64,000 nucleotides of DNA, taken from positions 61,001 through 125,000 of the forward strand of contig JAPWFG010000069.1 in assembly GCA_028015205.1 (NCBI GenBank), in the 5' to 3' direction. The stretch's first letter is position 1. Each line of letters starts with the position of its first letter. The position numbers and the translations under genes were made by a program. Below the pieces are notes generated by a model. The model was not told where the DNA came from. It did no database searches and saw only the letters and a program-made list of their open reading frames with translations. The DNA comes from Mytilisepta virgata. Lineage: Eukaryota; Mollusca; Bivalvia; Mytilida; Mytilidae. This document shows positions 22,284-36,600 of this stretch, piece after piece.

Positions 22284-23167
22284 CATGTGGGAATCGATCG
22301 TCTGGTTCTCGTTTGAACATCTGGTTCTCGGATTTGCAACGCGGTTCTCGGTTCTTGGTCAGTTTAAAAAAAAAATAGGCATTAAACGTAAAAAATTGCA
22401 AGGTAGGTATATGTTTTATTATAGATGAACTATTTTATTAGTTAAAAGAACAAATAACGGTTACGTTGAACAAGTTTGCATGTGGCTAGCATAAGAAAAC
22501 AATAACGAAAAACTCCACAGTTTCGCCCATGTGTCTCAATAGACTGCAAAGTTGATGTAAAACATCTTTTGTCGGCAATTCGTGTTCTATACTCAGAAGT
22601 CAGAACAGGATACATTTAAACGGCTAATATATGCTGGAGCCTTTACTATATATTTCCGTGCTCAAAATCCATTAAAAATTAAAATAAAGACGATTTGCTG
22701 TTGACAGTGATACAAATATCTTGACAACGCTTGTTCTCCGATCAGAGAACCAAAGTTGCAAAGAAAAACCATATATCTGTCTAAAGTCATGGAATAAATG
22801 CAAAATAGCAATAACAAATTTTGAAATAAATCACACCCTTTCTACAAAATATTGAACTTTGTATTTTGTGAAACATTTATAGCAGCAAACGGTCTTTTAA
22901 CTTCAAAAACATGTATGAAAACGGCATATTGTCAAACTGTCGACTTTTATGATATTTTACCGGTGATTGTGGCTTTCATGCCACATGTAAATAACGAAAT
23001 AATACATTGTTTTAACTAATAAAGTTGGTCTTAATATTCAATATGTACATATACCAATCCATTTTCGTAATTTTGGAGTGGAAATAGCGTTTCAATTCCG
23101 AGAACCAGCGTTTCAAAACCGAGAATCGGGGTTTCACGCCGAGAACCAGACGATCGATTCCCACATG
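22284..23167. mobile_element. Non-autonomous TIR DNA element, 884 bp, nested in tandem array
   Basis: CATGTGGGAATCGATCGTCT and ggttctcg at the left are matched exactly in inverse orientation by the right end (cgagaaccagac...cccacatg). Subterminal 'ggttctcg/cgagaacc' motifs repeat at both ends. No transposase-like frame inside. No clear target duplication could be read. Confidence 0.75.
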
Positions 23168-23429
23168 AAACGAAAAAAAAAACCTAATACCAAAATTCAA
23201 AAATGTGGGAGGAGTTCACGTCACAAGAAAGCGTGACGGACAGACGAACGGAGGGACAGACGGGAAGGACGGACGGGGGTAACGACAATATCCTCGAACT
23301 TTCATTCGAAAGTGCAGGGATAAAAATCACCTGCCCTTTGCTATCCATTTTCTTTCCGTTTCTGCACAGCATCCAAAATAAACGGAGTCCGACATTTTAT
23401 ATGACACTTTCCCCTGAAGTAGGTAATAC

Positions 23430-23830
23430 AATTATTCTATTGTTGAAATAGATCTAGAGAAAGGAAGATATACAAAAATACCTAGAACACTCCGACTTTG
23501 TAAAACATGTAATAAAATCGAGGATGAAGAACACTTTATATTGGAATGTATTATAAACCGTAAATTGAGAACTGATCTATTTGAAATTCTTACTAACGAA
23601 AACCCAAATTTTATGCAATTTTCCAATGAACAAAAACTAATTTATCTTCTTAATCCTAAATCTACAGCTCATGTCAAAATTATTGGCTTCTACTTAATAA
23701 AGTCATTAGAACTGAGGACAGAAGTCTCTTAATTTGTACATGATGATTTCAGTTAACTAAATGTTTACATTGTCTTTTTTTTCCTGTCAGAAACATGTAT
23801 GAATGTTTATTTGACAATAAAGTTATAGAT
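23430..23830 (+). pseudogene. LINE ORF2 C-terminal fragment with 3' UTR
   Basis: The plus-strand peptide EIDLEKGRYTKIPRTLRLC is followed by KTCNKIEDEEHFILEC and a short tail ending at a stop near 23732. The 'RxLRLCxxC..IEDEEHFxLxC' zinc-knuckle-like C-terminus is typical of CR1/RTE-like LINE ORF2 proteins. The 3' sequence ends with tgacaataaagttatag. Only the last 100 codons remain. Confidence 0.75.
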
Positions 23831-24082
23831 ATACTTTCTATTGTCATCAGAAATTGTCAACAATTTACATGTAGGGAACATCTCATAACTTTCACTTAGC
23901 TGTACAGAATTAAAAATAAAATGCACAGCAAAAACTAAAATTGATTTTTTATTACTTTTTGAAAAAAATGCATACAGTTATTCCATATCTAGGTGCTGCC
24001 AGCCGTTAGAATTAGAAAAATTCTGTAGTTTTGCCTGCACTCAGAAGAAAAACATTGCTAAATGAGGTCCATTTTACACAAA

Positions 24083-24264
24083 GTGGAGTTTGCTTTCACC
24101 TCTTGATCTTATCGTAGATAAATCACGCCCACTTCAATTACCGAATAACGACAGTATAGCCATCAGGTGAAGGCGTGACGCTTACTATCATTGTTCGGTA
24201 ATTGAAGTGGGCGTGATTTATCTACGATCGTGCCAGTCGATCAAGACGTGAAAGCAAACTCCAC
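24083..24264. mobile_element. Fold-back MITE, 182 bp
   Basis: GTGGAGTTTGCTTTCAC at the left mirrors gtgaaagcaaactccac at the right. The arms continue through tatcgtagataaatcacgcc and cacttcaattaccgaa, so about 75 bp of each side is paired around a short loop. Confidence 0.85.
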
Positions 24265-24300
24265 ACTTAATGTGGATTGATTGTAGTAATGATGAACCTT

Positions 24301-27300
24301 TATGGAAGGGAATTACCGCCATAATGATAACGATATATTCTTGTTGTATTATTCATATTCTTATTCCTATTATTGTAATTGTCAGCTGTATTATGATAAA
24401 TCTTATTTTCTAATTTCATAAACATCTAATTTCTATTTTATATTATTAAATTTCTAAATTGTTACAGGCCGATTATTAATTTTTTATTGTAACTTTTCTA
24501 CTTTCATGCCTAAATTTTTTAATTTTATTTTCCAAAATTGTACCTGTAAACTTTACACCTTCAAGCTTGTCAAACTCCTGAAATGATAAAAATCAAATAT
24601 CCCGTTTCCATAAAAATACATGAATAAGATCTTAGAACTTAGACGAATAGCAATCAGCATATTGGAATTTAGAACTTAGAACTTAGAACTTAGACGAATG
24701 CGAGTTAGCATAATTTAATGTCACATTATGACGATCAGTGGCGCTGTCGTCTGATGAATCTCCCCCATCACGTGACCTTGTTTACGTAGAACGATATATG
24801 AGGGTCCTAAAGAGGGGGTATGAGAAAGGACAACGTGAAATAAAACATCTTCGCTGAAACCTAATCACGAATAATAAGCAACGTTCTGAGGAAAAGAAAG
24901 GGGACATATACATTGTTTTAGATAATATTCACTTCTTAATTACACTGAATAATGATGGTACTAAATATTGATATAATTTACATATGTATTTCTAAAATTA
25001 ACGTATATCAAAATTTTCCGTATCTTCAATACCGTAACACGTAAAATAAGGAATCACGGCCAATAAAAAGAACTGGAAACGCACAAAGACCGAAAACACG
25101 AGAAATAAAATGGGGGAAAACGCAGCACGATAAATAAAAAAGTTCAAACACGCTGTACGTTACCTCCCTCATAACTGGTGCGCTGCGGTTGACTGTTTAC
25201 ACAAGGTAAGTTTTAAAAGAAATATTGGATGGACACTGGTGGATTTAGAGAAGAGGAAAGGCCCGCCCCTTTTAAGCCGAGACCATATATAAAATTATGT
25301 ATAAAAGTCACATTAAATTATCCCGGGTCTCCTGTTGTCTTCGGGGTCTGTATACGATATTAACTGTGGGCAGGCCTACTCACAATAACTATCGTATTTT
25401 ACAGGCCCTACGCTTTTTCACTAAAAATTGTCAGATGCCGTGTCCCAACGTTTCGAAAACGTAGATCTGACACTGATCACAGGGGCTCGTACCAATATAG
25501 TCTTTCGATCGCCAATCATTACTGGTTGATACTGGGGAAAGGGGAGGGGGCTCTCCATAAAACTTTTCATATTGAATCCTTGAAGTCCTCAGTTGGTCCA
25601 GGGCGAAGCCGTTTTGGATATCCAAGATGTGAAGCCCCCGGAATTTCCTGGATTTTCTGAGATAAATTTTGACAAAAAAAAATGGGTGTGGGGGGGGGGG
25701 GGGGATATGCCGCTTTGTTCGTCCGTCTGTCTGTCTGTCCCATTTCCAGATGATTATTCAAGTTTCCTTTGACCAATCCTTCTGATATTTGAACACAATG
25801 TTACTTATAAAAAAACACAGGTCAATTTCTGTTATAAAAATGCTATGAGAAAACAGGGGTGAGGTTTAAATTTTGGGATCCTTGCTCCTCCCATAATAGA
25901 ACTTGACCTGTATTTTAATATAAGCCAGTAACGTTGTGTTCAAATATCAGAATGATTGGTTAAAGGAAACTTGAGTAATCATCTGGAAACGATTTGCTTT
26001 GGGTCAGACAGACAGACGGACGAACAAAGCGGCATATACACCCACCCCACCCCCAATTTTTTGTCAGGGGGCATAAAACTTTTATTTTTATGCTAAAATT
26101 TATCTCAGAAAATCCAGGAAATTCCGGGGGCTTCACATCACCCACTGAGGACTTCAAGGATTCAATATGAAAAGTTTTATGAAAAGCCTCCCCTTTCCCT
26201 CGTATCAACCAGTAATGATTGGTGATCGAAAGACTATATTGATACGAGCCCTGTGATCAGTGTCGGATCCGGGTCACGGCATCTGACAATTCTTTAGTGA
26301 AAAAGCATAGGGCCTGTAAAATACGATAGTTATTGTGAGTAGGCCTACCCACAATAAATATCGTATACAGGCCCCGAAGACAACAGGAGACCCGGGATAA
26401 TTTTATGGGACTTTTATACATAATATATGGTCTCGGCTAAAAAGGGGCGGGCCCTTCCACTTCTCTAAATCCACCAGTGTCCATCCAATATTTCTTTTAA
26501 AACTTACTGGGTAAACAGTGAACCACAGCCGTAAATCTGACGGCCCCAGAGTTATGAGGGAGGTAACGTACAGCGTGTTTATCGTGCTGCGTTTTCCCCA
26601 TTTCATTTCTCGTGTTTTCGATCTTTGGGCGTTTCCAGTTCTTTTTATTGCCCGCGATTCGTTATTTTACGTGTTACGGTATTGAAGATACGGGAAATTC
26701 TGATATAGGCTAATCAGTTCCATCAATATTCAATTTAATAAAGAAGTGAATATTAAAAAAAAAAAATTGTATATGTCCGTTTTCTTTTCCTTAGAACGTT
26801 GCTTATTATTCGTGATTCGATTTCAGCGAAAATGTTTTTATTTCACGTTGTTCGTTCTCATACCCCCTCTTTAAGACCCTCAGCTATCGTTCTAGTTGTC
26901 GTAAACAAGGTCACATGATGAGGGAGATTCATTGTACAGACGACAGCGCCACTGATCGTCATAATGTGACATTAAATTATGCCAACTCAATTATGCTAAC
27001 TCGCATTCGTCTAAATTCCAATTCGTAAGTTCTAAATTCCAATATGCTGATTGCTATTCGTCTAAGTTCTAAGTTCTAAATTCTAATTCGTGTATTTTTT
27101 ATGGAAACGGGATATTTGATCTTTTTCATTTCAGGATTTGACAAGCTTGAGGTTGTAAAGTTTAAAAGTATAATTTTGGAAAATAAAATTTAAAAATTTA
27201 TGCATGAAAGTAGAAAAGTTACAATAAAAAATTAATAATCGGCCTGTAACAATTTAGAAATTTAATAATATAAAATAGAAATTAGATGTTTATGAAATTA

Positions 27301-27410
27301 GAAAATAAGATTTATCATAATACAGCTGACAATTACAATAATAGGAATAAGAATAGTAATAATACAACAAGAATATATCGTTATCATTATGGCGGTAATT
27401 CCCTTCCATA
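24301..27410. mobile_element. 3.1-kb fold-back element with about 1.5-kb inverted arms and 6-bp target duplication
   Basis: The left arm 24301-25835 and right arm 25893-27410 are inverted copies meeting at a short loop. Ends are TATGGAAGGG...CCCTTCCATA, flanked by AACCTT on both sides (24295-24300 and 27411-27416). Arms carry G-runs, a gtccgtctgtctgtctgtcc motif and no recognisable coding region. Arm identity is high but not perfect (small indels), so this is a real palindrome rather than an exact assembly mirror. The TAT terminus with a 6-bp duplication recalls the giant element, so mobilisation by the same kind of transposase is possible (inference). Confidence 0.85.
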
Positions 27411-27474
27411 AACCTTAACCTATTCAAATGATCTGTAAGGCCTAATTGAGAATTTTTTAATTTATTTTCCTTGT

Positions 27475-27700
27475 AGATTATATTTTTATAAAAGGTAGGG
27501 TGTTAAATGTCTTGTTTAATAAGCGTCCAACATGTACAGCCAAATTTCCATAATAAATCAATGTAACGATAGTAAAACTTAGAAACGTTTTGGTTAACCT
27601 ATGATACCGGTATCCTTGATGTAAAAGTTTTTCTGTCAGATACAGATTTCGTTCACTGAAGTCAGACACCTTACTACAATACTTTATGGGTCTGCATTAC
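27475..27700 (-). pseudogene. Retroelement RT C-terminal fragment, frameshifted
   Basis: The minus-strand peptide FSERNLYLTEKLLHQGYRYH is followed by RLTKTFL and, in the next frame, KFYYRYIDLLWKFG to a stop. The 'LT.KLL.QGYRYH.L.KTF.KFY.R...L' pattern is one I associate with the last part of a common invertebrate retroelement RT/maturase-like protein (inference). It lies just upstream of the HECT gene and is a relic. Confidence 0.5.
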
Positions 27701-27983
27701 GTGGATTAACCCATTAGGAATGCTCAATTTCGAAGGATGAGAAGACAAATCTTTCGGTTAGGCTAAAATCCTTACTTACATAGGAATATTTGTACATAAA
27801 GGCGGGCCTAGTTGATATGTCGTGCGATCAAGATAATATCCAAATTTATAGCATCTATGGCAGATATTTCTGGGATAAAGAAAAACGTGTACAAATTTTC
27901 AAAAGATCCAAAATCATCTCATTATTCAGTTGGTACATATTTAATATATTTTAGTCCTAAATATCTGTGTATTTTTTTACTAG

Positions 27984-30638
27984 TTTAACAACAAGGAAGA
28001 GGCGAAAGTAGAGGAAACAATGTAAGTAGAGTGACATTACTGGACATGCATGTATTTTTAAGGTAAATGTGTTTTTTTTTTTTTACATAATAAAGACAAA
28101 GATCTGAAGTTATATAATTCCTTTTAACACGCAAAATTTAAAAAAAAAAAATTTATGCAATTGTTAAGGGACCGACCATCCAGTTTTAAGGGGGAGGCTG
28201 TATGGACGTGGATGGCAAAAAAGTTTGTCATTTTTTCAACCAACCACAATATTTCTTTTAATATTTTAAATAATCTATAATTACTATTAAACTCCGAGTC
28301 AGAATATTTTTTTCACTGACTCTCCATGATAATATTTTTTCTTCTAAATTCAGAAAAAAAAGTTTTTAGTGAAAAACCATAGCCATCCCCTTCAAGTTGA
28401 ATGATAGATCCCTAAACGATTCAATCTAGTCAGGATGTAAGTTGGTTATTGGGATCAATATGAAGCCCGAATTCTTGTTTCACTTTCGACCAAAATAGGA
28501 CGTATGATACTTCCTACTTAGGAAACAGATGAACTGGTGGACTCAAAAATAAATCTTTATGTGTCTATACAAAATTGTATGGGTGGGCATTGGCGGATCC
28601 CCTTCCCAACCAAACGGGTTAGCCTGGCTAAAAGGAACTCCTGCCTCAATTTTTGTTCAAATGGTATTCTGTATTGTAGGGGTAATGACATATACAAATA
28701 TATATTATTAAATATACATTGGTTATTTTATACTATTTTTGATAGGCGATGCCTTTTGAATAGAGCAATAATTAGTTTATGCTTTGTACTGTTAATAAAA
28801 ATGTTGAATTTGTAGTATATGCATTAGTATTAGATACTTAATTTTAGCGAAAATATTAATGGCCCATAATTAATCTAGTACTTTGTGTAAAATCGTTTGG
28901 CTTTAAGGCCACATAAAATTAATTTTTAGATTTTCCTCCTCCTCGAGGAAAAACTATGGGGAGGGATGGAGGGAGGAATTTATAATTTGAAATTTGTTGA
29001 TTTAGGCTAAAAATTGTAGGAAATTTGTAAATTTAAAAATAAATTGGTTGAAAATGGAAAATAAATTATGAATGTGATGCTCATGAAGCAGGGGAGGGAG
29101 TAGATGAGAATCTAAAAAATTATATTTATGCGGCCTAAAGTTAACTCAATAGATGTTTTTTTCGTAGGCCGATGATCGTTATAAAGCAAACTGGAAATGA
29201 TACGACAGGAATACTATTCCCAGTGGTAGGACATGATTTAACCATGTCTGACCTGCGTAAGTAGTTGGCATTTTATTGTTTAAGTTAAAAAAACAAAAAT
29301 TGAAATTTAAATTGTTAAAACGACAAAATCTTTAATGTATAGAATTTACGTGGCATTCATTCAACTTACTATGTATGCAATTATGTATATGGTTTCCATA
29401 ATAAATGTTTATAAAACTTGCACTAGGTCGTTATTACATTTAGTATATTGATCATTTATCATTGGAGCTGCAAATAATATAATGGTCAGTGCAATGCATT
29501 GATAATGCCATGGTATAAGAATATGTTATCAAGGCATGCTCTAGAATTTTATTTAAATTCTACTATGCCTTTACATTGTCATTATTGGTCAAATTTTGAG
29601 GGGGATTAATATGTACACGAGAATTCTCCCCCATTACCAGTGTTTGAGAGAGCCATGATATCGTTGTTCCATTGACCCAAAGAACATAACTTTGTTCATG
29701 ACTAAAAAGAGGAACAAAAATTCCAAACTGTTCCAGAGTATCTTTACAGATATGTTTTGAACAAATATGTAGCGGATAAATAATGGAACTTCTCGAGGTA
29801 AACAATTTCTAGGAACATGCAAGACAGATGACACAGAGACAAAATACGATATGCAGGACTTAAAATAAAGAAAAGAAAACAAATGGTTTAAACAAAACTG
29901 ACCAATGGCCACCATTAGCCAAATTTTAACTACTTAGTTGCATTGATACATCTTTTTACATGGCACTCCCTTCCCGTGTGGCTCATGTGAAGTGCAGAAA
30001 AAACAGCACTAAAACTGTATAACAGAAAAAGAAAAGAAATCTTTTCATTTATTATGAACATGTCATTTGATAACGGTATACATGTACCATGTCGTTTACA
30101 GAGATGACTTACACTAATACTCACTGTATTCCTTACCATTTGAGAAAGGCTCATCTTGCCTTCTACTAATTTATTTGTTTATTTACATACAATTTTTTTT
30201 TATCATAAAATTGAGAAAAAAAATGGTAAAAGAAACATTGACCCATGGCCAACATTTGTTGCATTGATAATTTAAGCAACATCATCTTTTAACATTGCAC
30301 CCGCTTTTTTCAGTCACAAGTGCATTGAGGGAATGACACTAAACTGTATAAAAAATCATTTCATAACAGCAAACCATGATTCATTTCTTTACATTTATTT
30401 CTTATGGAACTCCACAATTTATTTCACATGATTCCAACATTAAACATAACTCCACACATATTTTTTTCAGGTAGTGCATTTCCAACAGCCATGTCACTCC
30501 AATATCAAAATGAAAGTACAGAGAATGCAGAAATGTATCATGTACTGTGTCGAGACGGAGTTTTTATACAACCAGAGGGTGGATGGTTTGCAGAAGATCG
30601 AGTTTACCTAGTTATTACTGGTTCTGGAAACACACCAT
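27984..30638 (+). CDS. HECT gene exons 1-3: TDP-43 N-terminal-like domain
   Basis: Exons 2-3 encode MIVIKQTGNDTTGILFPV, then SAFPTAMSLQYQNES and EGGWFAEDRVYLVI. The spacing and key residues follow the N-terminal domain of TDP-43: a short beta-rich start, a 'FP.A..L.YRN'-like turn, then 'D/EGGW....VYVV'. In TDP-43 this ubiquitin/DIX-like fold mediates head-to-tail self-assembly. The match is from memory and by eye. Exon 1 is only 38 nt and could be untranslated. A weak alternative start at 27857 (MADISGIKKN) would need a poor donor. Confidence 0.6.
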
Positions 30639-33600
30639 GTAGGTACTGATATGTATACAGAAGTTATCTGCTGTAAATTGATAAACATTACCACAGTTAT
30701 GCGCATATATATATATATATATATGGCTATGTTGTCTAATTATTTTACAAGTGAGTAATTAATAAACAATGAAGGATAATTATAAATCACATTTTGGAAC
30801 TAGCATGAAAAGACACGAAGCGAATGTCGAGTACATATATATTTTCCTGAATTATTTTGAAACAATTTCATAATCTAAGAAGACAATTTTTTTCATACTT
30901 TTAGCCCCTGGAACCTCCAGATTCCAAAACTTCATGACATTCAGACAAAGGCTGCAAGAAACTCCAACCAAGAGTCGGTCAGTATCCGACTTTGCTATGA
31001 GAACGGTCGAACATCCATTTACTTCTGTAAGTTTTGTACATGAGGTATATTGTCTTCATGCACGTATATATATATAATAGAAAAAAGAACGTCCCTTAAA
31101 AGTTATGTATAGTACAATAACAGACTTTCGATTGATATCTGTAAACACGAGAAATGCTTAACAATCACACGAGAAGTATTCTTAACTTCAGTCGTTGGCT
31201 TCAGTGAAAATAATTACGGTTTGGTTGGTCATTCTCTGAGTTAACTCGTCCAATTAAAATCAATAATTGCAAGAATGTGAAGAACATTCAGTATATTTTA
31301 GGGACAAATTAGACATGAATCGTTGCTCCAAACTATATAAATCAGTGAGAACTGAAATCCTTTACATTAATAATTTTATAATCTCTTTCTGTTTAAGATT
31401 TATGTTGGAATTGGACGGTTCGACGGAAAGAAGTTTTCTAAATCCTCTTCGAACAACTCTGCAGGGTTTGGAGGAAAAGTCCTTGTCAGTCCTATTCCCA
31501 AGGAAGGAAACACGGTTTCCTTGATCATAGAGGAGGCATACAAAAAGTTTACTTATTCGTTCAGAAATTTCAACGAGAAATATTCTAGCAAGGACCAATT
31601 CGTGCTTGTATATCCAGATGGGGCAAAAGTTGAAACACTTCCGGACAAAAGTAAAGAGTTTTCAATCGTAGGGTACAGAAATTTTGTGGATCCCAGGATG
31701 AAATTTGATCGACTTAGACTGTATCTCTGTGAAAAAAGTATGTCTGACTAATATTTTATCTAACACTAGCATTCACATTTACACTGTACAAAATTTCACG
31801 CACATCATGCACAATCAATATAGCTTTGCTGCGAAAGGATCAGTATGATGTTTTTTACGATTATGCATGTACACTTCCATGTATACTTTTATCTCTAACC
31901 TTCCTGATCATAAAACATTCAAATTTAAATGAATGCAACAATTGATATCTTCATGTTTATAGCTTTCATTCAGAATTTATCATATTTCTGTTCCCTACAC
32001 GATTGGTCCGCATATGGTATATTTTACCCCTCTCGATAGGATGGGAATATAAATAATGATGCACATGTCCATCCGTTTGTCTTGTTTAAAGTTTCTCGAT
32101 GATAACTGGTTTTTGCCTAAATCAATTTTCAAAACATTTTCACACAAGTTGTATATCCATAAACCTGGGGGCAAGTTTGATATTGCCTACTACTGCAGTC
32201 GTTCCAGAGTTATTTGCATTTATTTTTGTACAAAGAAATAAAGATTAAAAAACAAAGAGAAAAAAATAATATGACGAAGGTAGAAAAATACTGATTGGTT
32301 TCCTGTTATTTTAATCCACTTGCTTTTCATCAGGGCCATCTACAGCTTGCTGCATGGTGTGGGGATTCCACTGCATTGAAGGTCATGGGGAGACAGCTAG
32401 ATGTTTATTTTTGGTAGTTTATTCTTCGAAGATGGGATGTTGCATCTTTGACTTAATTCCATATCCGTTATTTTTCATAAATGCGAAAAAAAGGACAAAG
32501 GTGATTTGCTGATCACAGATGTATATCCCTGCACATCCCCCACCAAAAAAGCATTGGGATATGATCGGCAGATCAACTTCACCTACTTATCTTTACTTCA
32601 CTAACATTGTGCATCAGAAATTACACATGTTTTTTTTTCTCCAGGAAATTTTGACTTGTATAATACAGTCTCAATTGTGACAGACTCTTCTTCATCCGAT
32701 GATGAATTACCATCGCTACATTATTCACAACCGTCAGGGAACAAAGATACTAATCTGGATGACACTATTCCACTGGTGATAACTATCCATTTCCAAGTGA
32801 AAGATAATACCCATACTGAATCCTTCCCTAACAATGCCATAGCAAAGGTATATATATATATATATATCGGTCTTTAAGGTAAATATTGTATACAGTTTAT
32901 ATATTGGTCAAATAAAGATCCAACACAACCAGAAGTTCCATAATTATGATTCACTAGTACTTTCACGTCTTCATAGACGATCTTCAGGTGAATAAATACA
33001 GCAGTAACTAAGTACTAAGTCGTTCTTTGTCTGTAACGTCACTTAAACGTTACTTAGTTACTGCTGTATTTATTCACCTGAAGATCGTCTATGAAGACGT
33101 GAAAGTACTAGTGAATCATAAATATGGAACTTCTGGTTGCGTTGGATCTTTATTTGACATATATATATATATATATATTTGAAAATTAACCTAACAGTGT
33201 TAAGGATGAATTTTATACCTGCAAATTTTGTCCTTCCCTCAGGGGGATTCGAACTCACGCTGTTGTGACATCTCTGGCACCATCACCTGCACTGTTTCCA
33301 GCGCCCCAGACCATTCGGCCACCTAGGCTGTATAAAAATATAGCTTTCGGTGACAGGGTGATGCCTTTCCTCGTCAGCATATCTAGAGATAGAGCACAGT
33401 ACATGATTCCTTCTTTTCAGCATGTTCAGTTCATTTGTAGAGTAATAGGTAAAGAATCAAAATTTTATTTCTGGGATCAGGAAAACTTCACATCATTGAT
33501 TTACATATCTCCAAGTCGAGTAGTTCTCTTCATGGAAGTATTATATTGACAATATAATACTTCCATGTTCTCTTCAAATGCATTTGTATGGTAAGAATAT

Positions 33601-36600
33601 TCTTCATATGAACGAGATCTGATGTCCAATGAAAATTACTACATGTATGAAAAAGAACGGATATGGAGCAAATGTCAAGGAGACAACCTTCCATCTCCAA
33701 AGTGACTGGCTACATTTGTATTTACAAATGTGGTATAGAAGATGAATAATAATCAGTGTTAAATACATGTACATGAGAGTTAATATAAATTCCATCAAAC
33801 AACATAACATAACATTTTTAGTGCCTACTCATATACATTCCATTTTTTTATGTTATTGAATTCATATTTTCTATTTTTGGGTGTAAATTCCGAGCTATTG
33901 CACCGATGCTTTAAATTTTGCATCTTTCAGGCCATTCCAAGTACATGACTTATCCCGGTCCATTTCATTACTGAAAATAATATTAATAAATGTATTTCAG
34001 TATATTTGAATTCATCACTCCGTGTACACTCATGTCATGAAGAACTTTCTTTTCATTAACATCATGAAAAAGCAGAAAGAGACTTAAATATTTATAATTT
34101 CAGGAAATGGAAACCTACATAAGAGACAGAACTGGTCTTGTCGAGTTCAATCTAATTTTTCGAGGAGAGATCATCGATGAGGGCAAAAGATTGAACGATT
34201 TGTTTGGCAATAGCCAAGAACCTGTCTTCATCAGGGTTGAAGAACAGAGGTGAGATTAAAAATGTCACAGTTTTACGTGAATAATAGTTCAATAACACTG
34301 TTAGAATCAATAGCATTGTAAGAACCTTAAAGACCTTGAGTTTCCCGTATACTTAAAATGATTCAAAAAAGAATTTTCACGAATCATTCATTGCATATGT
34401 AACACTTATCCGAGGCCCTAGAAGGAACAATGTGTATTTTGTAAAAGCAGATCATCTCAGCTGATATAATGACGTGTAACATCAAACTTTAACTTGGTTT
34501 TACAATACAATAGATTGGTAGCGTTATTTTCAGCGATACCGACTTTCAATGAAATTATATCATTTTTCTTTTAGTTCATCTGAAGTATCCAAGCCAGTTT
34601 CATCTTATTACGACAACAAATCAAGTCCCGAGGCCGTCTTAAGAGTGGCCCTAAAAGAATTGTGAGTAATTTCCTTCTAAACAAATAAAAAAGTACATAT
34701 TGGAGGCACTACATGGGTGTGTCTACAGAATCACATAATCACAAATTATTTTCCTCTATATGTAAAGATGATATGTGAAAATGATTTTTGGAAATTAATC
34801 AAACGCGGTTGTAATTTCCACTCTTTCTCTTATGTGTGTGTGTGTGCGGCCGTGCATGCATGCGTGCATAAAATGAAATGAAAATCACATTAAACTAAAG
34901 GGATTACTTTTGTAATATCAGATTTGGCACTAATTTTTGTCAAGCAAGATCTCTTGAGATTTTCTTGACTATGTTGTCGCAGAAATTTCATCGAATACCG
35001 GATGCGTGTTGCTCGACAGATTCCATGCGCAATCATACCATATCAAACCATAGAATCAGTCTATTATTATTTATGCGGTTTGAAGAATAACTTGTATGAT
35101 TTGAACAATATATTATTATAATCACTTGAATTCAAGATATACTTAACAAAACAATTATTTCTTTTGAAATATTTTGGTTGAGTCGGACTATTTTGTAAGG
35201 TACCATCAGTTACAGAAAACAGCGCTGATTAATAGGTTGATAAGGTACACACCGTACTTTAAGTTGCACTAAATGAACAGGTAGATCGTCAAATCGTACG
35301 ATATTATAGACCTACTGTACAGTAAATTTGCAAACAATTAAATGACTTGTTTCATGTATATAAAATGAGAAATAATCATTCTTTGCAGTAATGATATACA
35401 TGTATCGATGAATAATTAACTGATCAGGGGTTTGGTTTACAACGGGAAGAGCCTGTCGTTTTAAAGTTTATCAAAGTAATTATTGTGATTATGTTTCAGC
35501 TGCAGTAACGCTTATCATAACAGACCTCGTGACCTATTTAACTTGATAAGCGTAAACAATTTTCTCTGATAAAGCTAAAGTAATAAGAAAAACTCTGAAA
35601 ATATCGTTTTTGAATCAAAGTTATGAATGGTACATGTATTACAATAACAACAGTCCATTTTAGGTCACCTGGCCCAAAGGGCCATGTGAGCTGTTGCTAT
35701 CACTTGGCATTGTCGTCGTATTAACTTTTTCAAAAAGCTTCTGCTCTGAAACTACTGGGCCAATTTGAACGAAAGTTAGTTAGCCTGAGTGATGCATAGG
35801 ATGTCTACTTTCAAGATTGTATTCGATGACCCCGCGGACCAATTAAACATGGCCGCTGTTATTATAAATAGAACATGGATGGAAAAAACACAAAGATCTT
35901 CTCTTGTGAAACTACTTGGCCATTTAGAATCAAACTTTGAATGAACGGTCCCCGGGCTTTTCCTGACCAGGTATGTCCTGGAGGTGGTCCTTTATGTTTT
36001 TGGTGCCGATGAGAAATTGAACATAGTTACTAGGCCAACAATGTGTTTTGATTAGCTGAAATTTCAAAGAACTTGTAAGAAACTACACAACCATTATAAT
36101 TCTGCTATGGTATGAATGATCCTTAAGTGGTTGTCTAAGAAAGAATGTGTTTGGTCCAGATTGGAAATCCAAGATTTCTTTCATCCTGGAAGAAAGTTAA
36201 ACATTAGGCCCTTTGGGAAATGCATTTAAAGATCTTACAAATAATTAGAACAGTTGAAATTTACATACTCATAAATGATTATAGGTGAGTGATACAAGTT
36301 CAGGTGAGCCTCTAGATTCGTTTTGCCTCAGGAAATAGGGAAATGCATTTGAAGATCTAACAAATGACTAGAACAGTTGAAATTTACATAGTCGTGATAC
36401 AGACTAAGGTGAACCTCAAGATTTGTTTTGCCTCAGTAAGCCTTTGTTTACCCCTTGCTTCAATGAATTACATAAAGATTTGCTCCATAGAATTGGTTTT
36501 TGTCCATATACTTATATACTTGCATTCCTTTGAAGTCAGCCTTTATTTCAAACGCAGAATCATAAGGCTTTAGAGCTATAGTTCATGTGTATTATCCATT

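Noticed and set aside
27857..27926. Upstream coding exon MADISGIKKNVYK for the HECT gene
   Set aside because: It needs a weak GTTGGT donor; left only as an alternative start.
33179..33331. A functional tRNA gene on the minus strand
   Set aside because: A and B boxes are present but the acceptor stem does not close and a non-tRNA tail follows, as in a SINE.
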